From NCBI GenBank assembly GCA_036562385.1, contig DATCKG010000099.1:25070-89069 (forward strand): a DNA stretch of 64,000 bases, in the 5' to 3' direction. Both the position numbers and the translations under genes were made by a program. Shown here one piece after another: positions 58,668 through 64,000 of this stretch. Origin of the DNA: DATCKG01 sp036562385 (GTDB lineage: Bacteria > Bacillota > Sulfobacillia > Symbiobacteriales > Symbiobacteriaceae). Every line of letters begins with the position of its first letter. Positions within the stretch are counted from its first letter, which is position 1. The notes below the pieces were generated by a model that was not told the origin of the DNA, searched no databases, and was given only the letters and a program-made list of their open reading frames with translations.

Positions 58668-59318
58668 ATGAAACGTTTGGCCTTCCTGTTCATCCCGGCG
58701 GCGCTGCTGATCGGATGCGCCAGCACCAACCTGCCCCCGTCTGAGGCACCGCCGCAGGAGACACCCAACGTCAACGAGCCGGCCGGCACCCCGGACACAT
58801 CCACCCTCACGCCCACCGAGCAGCTGCAGGTGGGCGCTCAGGAGGCCGTCCGGGCGCTGCGCGACAAGGATATGGACCGGCTGGCTGCGCTGGTCCATCC
58901 CCAGAAAGGGGTCCGCTTCTCGCCTTACGGCCATGTCCGGGCCGAGCAGGACGGTGATCGGGTCTTTACGGCCGAGCAGGTGAAAACGCTGCTGCAGGAT
59001 CAGACGGTTTACCTGTGGGGATACTACGACGGCAGCGGCGAACCCATCGAGATGACCTTTGCCGACTACTACGAGAAGTTCGTATACGACCAGGATTTCG
59101 CCAACGCCCCGAAGGTTGCGGTGGACCATATCATCGGGCAGGGCAATACCCTCATTAACCTGGCAGAGGTCTACCCCGATGCCCGCTTTGTCGAGTACCA
59201 CTTCCCCGGCACCAGCCAGTACAGCGGCATGGACTGGAAGAGCCTCCGCCTCGTCTTTGAGCAGGTGGACGGAAAATGGTACCTGGTGGGGATTGTGCAC
59301 GATCAGTGGACCATCTAA
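58668..59318 (+). CDS. Lipoprotein of unknown function
   Basis: A 216 aa exported lipoprotein: MKRLAFLFIPAALLIGCAS with the lipobox Leu-Ile-Gly-Cys (Cys at about residue 18), a Pro/Thr-rich linker, then a globular domain with ALRDKDMDRLAALVHPQKGVRF, a recurrent start of SnoaL/NTF2-like or ketosteroid-isomerase-like domains, and GKWYLVGIVHDQWTI at the end. GAGGTG precedes the ATG. Likely a cell-surface protein; substrate unknown. Confidence 0.78.
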   Translation: MKRLAFLFIPAALLIGCASTNLPPSEAPPQETPNVNEPAGTPDTSTLTPTEQLQVGAQEAVRALRDKDMDRLAALVHPQKGVRFSPYGHVRAEQDGDRVFTAEQVKTLLQDQTVYLWGYYDGSGEPIEMTFADYYEKFVYDQDFANAPKVAVDHIIGQGNTLINLAEVYPDARFVEYHFPGTSQYSGMDWKSLRLVFEQVDGKWYLVGIVHDQWTI

Positions 59319-59331
59319 ACGGAGCATCCGC

Positions 59332-59359
59332 AAAAAAGCCGGCCCGCAGCGGGCCGGCT
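59332..59359. terminator. Bidirectional intrinsic terminator
   Basis: 10-bp perfect stem AGCCGGCCCG/CGGGCCGGCT with a 3-base loop. Minus reading continues TTTTTTGCGG, the better side, terminating recN; plus reading continues CTATCTTT for the lipoprotein gene. Confidence 0.92.
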
Positions 59360-59365
59360 CTATCT

Positions 59366-61144
59366 TTATGCGCTGCGCACTTTGCGCTTTTGATCATCCG
59401 CCTGCTTCAGCATCTCCTGGGCGGCGGCCATGGTGGCCGCGGAAAGCTGCGCTCCGCCGATCATCCGGGCCAGCTCCCCGGCGCGCCCTGCCTCATCCAG
59501 CAGGGTGACCCGGGTCACCGTCCGGCCCTGGGAGGCCTCCTTGGTGATCAGGAAGTGGGTGTCCGCCATCGCGGCCACCTGGGGCAGGTGGGTCACGCAA
59601 AGCACCTGCCGGTCCGCCGCAATGCGGGCCAGTTTCTCCGCCACCGCCTGGGCCGTCCGGCCGGAGATGCCGGTGTCGATCTCGTCGAAGACCAGGGTGG
59701 GGACGCCGTCCACCCGGGCCAGGATGACTTTCAAGGCCAACATGATCCGGCTCATTTCACCGCCGGAGACGATCTTGGCCAGGGGCTTCAGCGGCTCGCC
59801 GGGGTTAGGGGAGAACAGGAACTCCACCCGGTCCCAGCCCCGAGGGGTCACATCCCGGTAGGTGGCCCGTTCCGGCGTCTCCACCACCACCTCGAAGCGG
59901 GCGTGGGGCATCCCCAGGTCCGCCAGTTCCCGCACCACCCGGCTGCCCAGTTCCCTGGCCGCGGCCCGCCGGGCACGGGTAAGGGAAGCCGCCAGTTCCT
60001 CGGCCCGGGCGCCCAGTTCGGCCTCCCTGGCCTGCAGTTCCGCAATCCGTTCCTGGCTGTGCTCCAGTCGGTCCAGTTCCGCCTGAATCTCCCGCAGGTA
60101 CTGAAGCATCTCCGCCACGGAATCGCCGTACTTGCGGCGCAGGTTGTTGATCAGATCCAACCGGGCCTCCACCTGGGCCAGCCGCTCCGGGTCCACGTCG
60201 ATCCGGTCCCGGTAGTCCGCCAGCAGGTGGCTCGCCTCCTGCACGTGGACCAGCGCGGACTCCAGCAGCTCCACGGCTTCGCCCAGGGACGGGTCATGGC
60301 GCAGCACATCATCCAGGCTCGCCTTGACCCGGCTGAGCACGTCGTACACCGAAGGCTGGCGGGTGGTTCCCTCGTACAGGTCTGTGTACGCCGCGGCCGC
60401 CGTGAGCTTCAGTTTTTCGGCATGGGCCAGGATCTGCCGCTCCGCCTCCAGTTCTTCTTCCTCCCCCTCCCGGAGGTTGGCCGCGGTCAGTTCCTCGACC
60501 TGGAAACGAAGCAGGTCTTCCCGACGGGCCCGGTCCCGCTCATCTCCCATCAGCGTGCGAAGTTCCTCCCGGACCCGGTTCAGTTCCCGGACAACTCCGG
60601 CGACCTCCTCCCGAAGGGCGAGCAGCGGAGCGCCTCCGTAGCGGTCCAGTACATCCAGGGACTTGCCCTCCTGCTGCAGCAGCGATCCGCCGTACTGATC
60701 CAGCAGGTCCAGGTGCTTCTCCGCTTGCAGCAGGCTCTGGTGCTCATGCTGTCCGTGCAGGTCCACCAGTCCTTCGGTAGCCTCCCGGAGCATCCCCGCG
60801 GTGGCCGCCCGACCGTTGAGCCGGATCGAGCCCCGGGAGCCGCGGCTGATCTCCCGGCGGACCACCAGCAGCAGATCGTCGTCCACCGGAATTCCCATCT
60901 CCCGAAGGGCTGCCACCTTCTCCGGCTGGTCGGCGAGGTCAAACACCGCTTCCACCACCGCCCGCTGCTGGCCGGAGCGGACCACGTCGGCGGAAACGCG
61001 GCCCCCCAGGACGCTTTGGACCGCGTCCAGGATAATCGACTTGCCCGCCCCTGTCTCGCCGGTCAGCACATTCAGGCCCGCGGTGAACGAAAGCCGAATC
61101 TGGTCAATCAGGGCAAACTGCTCGATGGCAAGTTCCGTAAGCAC
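59366..61144 (-). CDS. recN: DNA repair protein RecN
   Basis: SMC-like ATPase gathering double-strand breaks. 592 aa with Walker A GETGAGKS in LNVLTGETGAGKSIILDAV, a long coiled coil from about 170 to 380, the signature KIVSGGEMSRIMLALK and Walker B LVFDEIDTGISGRTAQAV. GTG start 8 bases after GGGAGG. Located between argR and spoIVB as in Bacillus. It complements the Ku/ligase operon in break repair. Confidence 0.97.
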   Translation of the reverse strand: MLTELAIEQFALIDQIRLSFTAGLNVLTGETGAGKSIILDAVQSVLGGRVSADVVRSGQQRAVVEAVFDLADQPEKVAALREMGIPVDDDLLLVVRREISRGSRGSIRLNGRAATAGMLREATEGLVDLHGQHEHQSLLQAEKHLDLLDQYGGSLLQQEGKSLDVLDRYGGAPLLALREEVAGVVRELNRVREELRTLMGDERDRARREDLLRFQVEELTAANLREGEEEELEAERQILAHAEKLKLTAAAAYTDLYEGTTRQPSVYDVLSRVKASLDDVLRHDPSLGEAVELLESALVHVQEASHLLADYRDRIDVDPERLAQVEARLDLINNLRRKYGDSVAEMLQYLREIQAELDRLEHSQERIAELQAREAELGARAEELAASLTRARRAAARELGSRVVRELADLGMPHARFEVVVETPERATYRDVTPRGWDRVEFLFSPNPGEPLKPLAKIVSGGEMSRIMLALKVILARVDGVPTLVFDEIDTGISGRTAQAVAEKLARIAADRQVLCVTHLPQVAAMADTHFLITKEASQGRTVTRVTLLDEAGRAGELARMIGGAQLSAATMAAAQEMLKQADDQKRKVRSA

Positions 61145-61185
61145 AGGACGACCTCCCACCTGCAGTGGCTGGCGGCCGGATGGTG

Positions 61186-61638
61186 CTACTCCAGCATCAT
61201 CTTCCGAATGCGCTCCACGATCTCCGGCGCGACCTCTTTGGGTCGCACCACCACCATCACGGTGTCATCCCCGGCCACCGTGCCAAGAATTTCGGTCCAG
61301 TTCAGGTGGTCCAACGCAGACGCCACGCCCTGGGCGGTACCGGGAAGCGATCGAACGATGATGATGTTCTCGCTGTAGTCGATGCTCAGCACCGACTCCC
61401 GGAAAATGCGGCGCCGCCTTTCCCAGGAGCCGGGGGTTGCGTCCTCAGGCAGGGCGTACCGGTAACGGCCGTCCCCCGTGGGCACCTTGTTCAACTTCAG
61501 TTCCTTGATATCCCGGGACACGGTGGCCTGAGTTACGGGAATCCCACGGCGAGTCAGCGCTTCGGCGAGCTCCTCCTGTGTTTCGATGACTTGATTCCGA
61601 ATCAGCTCCAAAATCATCGCCTGGCGCCTTGCTTTCAC
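61186..61638 (-). CDS. argR: Arginine repressor
   Basis: A 150 aa hexameric regulator of arginine metabolism. Winged helix at the N-terminus (RQAMILELIRNQVIETQEELAEALTRRG, VTQATVSRDIKELKL); C-terminal oligomerisation and arginine-binding domain with LPGTAQGVASALDHL and GTVAGDDTVMVVV. GTG start with AGGGGTGACC. It lies between nadK and recN. Two palindromes immediately upstream (61703-61740) could be self-operators. Confidence 0.96.
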   Translation of the reverse strand: MKARRQAMILELIRNQVIETQEELAEALTRRGIPVTQATVSRDIKELKLNKVPTGDGRYRYALPEDATPGSWERRRRIFRESVLSIDYSENIIIVRSLPGTAQGVASALDHLNWTEILGTVAGDDTVMVVVRPKEVAPEIVERIRKMMLE

Positions 61639-61702
61639 GTCTTGGTCACCCCTGCGATTGGTGTGGCCCATCACTCTTCGCCCCGGTCCGGAGAACCTCC
61701 TG

Positions 61703-61740
61703 CATAAACAAGCGAATTCTTGTATATGCAGACCTGCATA
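61703..61740. promoter_or_regulatory. Two overlapping palindromes upstream of argR
   Basis: CATAAACAAG-N6-CTTGTATATG (one mismatch) at 61703-61728 and TATGCA-GACC-TGCATA (perfect) at 61725-61740 lie in the nadK-argR gap and share bases. They resemble ARG-box-like 18-bp dyads in AT content and spacing only loosely; possible ArgR autoregulatory sites. Confidence 0.45.
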
Positions 61741-61743
61741 ACC

Positions 61744-62607
61744 TTAGCGCCACGGACTGGCCAGCTTCTGCCGCAGCACCTCGTAGAAGCGGTAACTGTG
61801 CCGGCGAATCAGCCGGGCGCTGTAGGGGGCACGGCTGATGCGAATCACATCGCCTTTATACAACGGAATGGGATCAGATCCGTCTGCCGAGAGACCCACC
61901 TCGCCCGGACTCTCCTCCACTGTAATGGTGATCTGCTCGTTGCCGGAGACCACCATGCTGCGGGAGTTCATGCTGTGCGGGCAGATGGGCGTCACCAACA
62001 GCACTTCCACCGTGGGACCCACGATGGGGCCGCCGGCGGAGAGGGAGTACGCAGTGGAACCGGTGGGCGTGGCGACGATGATGCCATCTGCCGGGTACCG
62101 GGCCACCACTGTACCGCCCACCGACACCTTCAGGTGAACCAGCCGTGCTCGGGGCCCCTTGGAGACCACGGCGTCGTTGAGCGCCACCTCTTCCACCAAC
62201 ACCTGGCCCTGGCGTTCCACCCGGGCGGTGAGCATCATCCGCTCCTCCACCACGTAGTGGCCCTGCAGGAACGGCTCCAGGTGTTCAAACAGTTCGTCGC
62301 CTTCGATCTCCGTGAGAAAGCCCAGATGCCCGGTGTTCACTCCCAGCATCGGCACATTCATGGGCGCGGCCATGTGGGCGGCCCGGATCAGGGTCCCGTC
62401 GCCCCCCAGGACCACCATCAGCCTCGCTTCGCCCCAGACAGGTCCGGGCGGCACCGCCAGATCCGGCCGGCCGATGCCTTCGGCACCTTCCGGCAGCAGG
62501 AGCGGCCGATACCCCCGTTCCTCCAACCACGCCACCACCTGCCTGCCGGTGCGCAGGGCCAGATCCTTTGCCGTGTTGATCACCACTCCGACTGTCTGCA
62601 AGGGCAC
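61744..62607 (-). CDS. nadK: NAD kinase
   Basis: Makes NADP from NAD and ATP. 287 aa with the GGDGT motif in LMVVLGGDGTLIRAAH, the conserved NTGHLGFLTEI, the NDAVVSKG region and GSTAYSLSAGGPIVGP. The frame starts GTG at 62607 with GGAGGGAGG close by; a TTG two codons later is better spaced. Usual order tlyA-nadK-argR-recN is kept from nadK on. Confidence 0.96.
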   Translation of the reverse strand: MPLQTVGVVINTAKDLALRTGRQVVAWLEERGYRPLLLPEGAEGIGRPDLAVPPGPVWGEARLMVVLGGDGTLIRAAHMAAPMNVPMLGVNTGHLGFLTEIEGDELFEHLEPFLQGHYVVEERMMLTARVERQGQVLVEEVALNDAVVSKGPRARLVHLKVSVGGTVVARYPADGIIVATPTGSTAYSLSAGGPIVGPTVEVLLVTPICPHSMNSRSMVVSGNEQITITVEESPGEVGLSADGSDPIPLYKGDVIRISRAPYSARLIRRHSYRFYEVLRQKLASPWR

Positions 62608-62703
62608 TAGCCTCCCTCCGGATTGTCCTCTTGTTAGTTCGCCCCGTCCGCGGGTTTCCCTGCGAGGGACGGCCGGTCACCCACACACCTTGATGCGCCC
62701 ATA

Positions 62704-62712
62704 CATAGGATA
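62704..62712 (+). promoter_or_regulatory. Possible sigma-K promoter of the Pro-rich gene
   Basis: CATAGGATA fits the sigma-K -10 CATANNNTA exactly; AC pairs at 62685-62688 lie 15-17 bases upstream, matching the -35 AC. It is about 40 bases before the start codon. Confidence 0.45.
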
Positions 62713-62752
62713 GCCAGCAGCAGCCACGATTGGATCGAAAGGAGGCCGTTTC

Positions 62753-63553
62753 GTGTATTCAGTACCCTACGCTGCCCTGCCCCTCAGCGCCGGCGGCGTG
62801 CCGGTGGCCGGGGTCCCGATGGTACCTACCCCTGTACCGCCTCAGGGCGTCTTCCCCAGCGTGACCCAGTCTCCGGCGGCGTCCCCCGGATGGTGGACGG
62901 GTCGGTATTCCTACCCGCAGCTTCAGCCTTACGTCGCGGGGCCTCAGGGTACATATGCCGGTGTCGTTCCCGCCGGGGCATCGACCCAGGGAACAACCGC
63001 ACCCGCCTCCGCCCCGGGTGGGAATGCTCAGGGAACCGGCAGCACAGGGGTTGCCGGGGTCACCATGACCGCCGTCCAGCACGTCAACCCTCCGGCTCCG
63101 GCCGGCGGCCCCCATCCGCTGCCACCGCCGCCCCAGTTGCCGGTCCCGCAGGGATTTCCCAACCCCTTTGAGGTCAAGCAGGTCATGGTGGGCCCGCCGG
63201 CTACCACAGGCCCCCTGCCGCCGGGGAGCTCCGCCGTCACCGGTCCCATGGGGTACCATCCCGGTCTGGGCTCCTTCGCGGGGGCTTCCCCCTTCTGGCT
63301 TCACCTGGCCTGGCAGCTCATCCAGTCCCCGGAGGTGCGCCGGGCACTGGGAAAACAGGTAGAGAAGCTGCTGACCGACGAACTCCGGCACAAGACGCTC
63401 TCCCTGGCGGTGGGCTGCCTGCTGGAGCGGGAAGTGCAGGAGGCGTTCCGTTCCCTGGCCGCGGGAGTGTTGCAGCAGTCCCGCTTCCTCGATCTCTTTG
63501 CCCAGCGCCTGAAAAGCGCCCTGGCTTCGTCCGGGCTGATCTCAGCCGACTGA
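62753..63553 (+). CDS. Pro/Gly-rich protein with helical C-terminal domain (coat-like)
   Basis: A 266 aa protein. Residues 1-175 are low-complexity, rich in Pro, Gly, Ala and Val with scattered Tyr (PYAALPLSAGGVPVAGVPMV; HPLPPPPQLPVPQGFPNPF), like coat or exosporium proteins; 180-266 are a compact helical domain (LHLAWQLIQSPEVRRALGKQ, LSLAVGCLLEREVQEAFRSL). No signal peptide. GTG start with GGAGG. A sigma-K-like promoter precedes and a strong terminator follows. I recognise no family. Confidence 0.7.
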   Translation: MYSVPYAALPLSAGGVPVAGVPMVPTPVPPQGVFPSVTQSPAASPGWWTGRYSYPQLQPYVAGPQGTYAGVVPAGASTQGTTAPASAPGGNAQGTGSTGVAGVTMTAVQHVNPPAPAGGPHPLPPPPQLPVPQGFPNPFEVKQVMVGPPATTGPLPPGSSAVTGPMGYHPGLGSFAGASPFWLHLAWQLIQSPEVRRALGKQVEKLLTDELRHKTLSLAVGCLLEREVQEAFRSLAAGVLQQSRFLDLFAQRLKSALASSGLISAD

Positions 63554-63558
63554 CCAGC

Positions 63559-63603
63559 GGCTCCGGACCATGGAAAAAAGCCCCATGGTCCGGGGCCTTT
63601 TTT
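63559..63603 (+). terminator. Intrinsic terminator of the Pro-rich gene
   Basis: 15-bp stem GGCTCCGGACCATGG/CCATGGTCCGGGGCC (one mismatch) followed by TTTTTT on the plus strand. Confidence 0.9.
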
Positions 63604-63691
63604 GGGTGACGATCCCCGCTCTGTTTACATATAGGTAATAAGAGGCTGAGGCAACCGTCGCAGGTACCGCCCTGAAGGAGGAATATGGTCT

Positions 63692-63895
63692 ATGACCTAC
63701 GGCTATCCCGCTACGCTTTCCAAAGGGTTCTCCAATGTCACTCCTGTGTTCAGCTTTGGCAAGGCGCCTTTTGGCTTCGGAAAATTTGGTAAGTTCCCCT
63801 TCGGCAAGTTCGGATACCCGGCCACCAAGACCCAGGGATTTTCCAGCAAGGTCCCGGTCACCAAGGTAGCCACCTCTCCCTATCCGTGGATCTGA
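63692..63895 (+). CDS. 67 aa Phe/Gly/Lys-rich repeat protein
   Basis: A small protein with two copies of GYPATxxxGFS (residues 4-14 and 41-51) flanking a core of alternating Phe, Gly and Lys (residues 22-41, containing FGKFGKFPFGKFG). It ends TSPYPWI. GAAGGAGG precedes the ATG and a long hairpin follows the stop. The core resembles the 26 aa peptide at 46942. No signal peptide or Cys. A structural, self-assembling spore or surface protein is plausible; function is unknown. Confidence 0.65.
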   Translation: MTYGYPATLSKGFSNVTPVFSFGKAPFGFGKFGKFPFGKFGYPATKTQGFSSKVPVTKVATSPYPWI

Positions 63896-63903
63896 CGAAC
63901 GTG

Positions 63904-63934
63904 CTCAGCCGGCCCCCGACAGGGGCCGGCTGAG
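63904..63934 (+). terminator. Terminator hairpin of the 67 aa gene
   Basis: 13-bp perfect stem CTCAGCCGGCCCC/GGGGCCGGCTGAG with a 5-base loop followed by GCTTACTTA on the plus strand. Confidence 0.75.
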
Positions 63935-63940
63935 GCTTAC

Positions 63941-64000
63941 TTATCCGAGAAGATCTCCCTCCTCCTCTACCTGTCCAGCCAGGCGGCGGCCCGGCAGCGG
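63941..64000 (-). CDS. Possible C-terminal end of a gene running off the right edge
   Basis: Read on the minus strand, an open frame enters from the right edge and ends at TAA (63941-63943). The visible residues are PLPGRRLAGQVEEEGDLLG. It is too short to assign; dxs or tlyA would be usual neighbours of nadK. Confidence 0.35.
   Translation of the reverse strand, partial: PLPGRRLAGQVEEEGDLLG

Overview
The window is about 64 kb of high-GC DNA (roughly 63-65% by eye) from the chromosome of an endospore-forming Bacillota, most likely a Symbiobacterium-like lineage. The sporulation genes spoIVA, spoVS, spmA/spmB, ylxY-like, gerW/ytfI, scpAB, spoIIAA-spoIIAB-sigF, dacF, spoIIM and spoIVB are all present, mostly in a Bacillus-like order. 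GTG and TTG starts are very common and are supported by strong purine-rich ribosome binding sites (RBS). Nearly all genes lie on the minus strand. I see no prophage, insertion sequence or CRISPR array.

Layout. 1-4.7 kb: a partial gene, a metX-46 aa gene-lysC set behind a SAM-I riboswitch, and spoIVA. 5-13.7 kb: a CxxC-less thioredoxin-reductase-like flavoprotein, two tandem RRM proteins, a LysR regulator divergent from an undescribed 75-codon gene, a PHP phosphoesterase, pepA, an M19 dipeptidase, spoVS and ymdB. 13.9-20.7 kb: an unknown gene, rny with a long hairpin-rich leader, two unknown genes, an MsmX-type ATPase, a pseudouridine synthase and an unknown gene. 20.7-27.5 kb: RidA, spmB/spmA, a major facilitator (MFS) transporter, ylxY-like, a spore-type LysM/GH18 hydrolase, a 51 aa gene and three tRNAs (Met, Ala, Val). 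27.5-31 kb: an end-joining operon (Ku, ligase, membrane stress-like protein, LigD-type polymerase). 31-40.6 kb: gerW/ytfI, a HAD hydrolase, scpB/scpA, a racemase, a DHH-CBS-nucleotidyltransferase fusion, lysA and two small membrane genes. 40.6-53.4 kb: the spoIIA operon with a sigma-H/Spo0A-type promoter, an OFA transporter, dacF, a CoA-transferase preceded by a permease relic, a 26 aa Phe/Lys/Trp peptide gene, deoB, xerD, ald, spoIIM, an endonuclease-Q-like gene and nudF. This matches the Bacillus nudF-spoIIM-xerD-drm-dacF-spoIIA-lysA block. 53.4-64 kb: leucine dehydrogenase under a sigma-54 promoter, its probable activator, spoIVB, a lipoprotein, recN, argR, nadK, two coat-like low-complexity genes and a partial gene.

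Functional themes are sporulation control and morphogenesis, DNA repair suited to spores (Ku/LigD, recN, EndoQ-like), aspartate-family amino-acid synthesis (lysC, metX, lysA) and branched-chain amino-acid catabolism. The most promising new items are (i) the sigma-54 module at 54.6 kb, with an exact -24/-12 element, two matching dyads and an activator with a Rossmann N-terminus; (ii) two tiny Phe/Gly/Lys-rich proteins sharing an FGKFGK core; (iii) the rny leader, where a terminator lies inside a short ORF that overlaps rny by GTGA; and (iv) several well-signalled small genes of unknown function.
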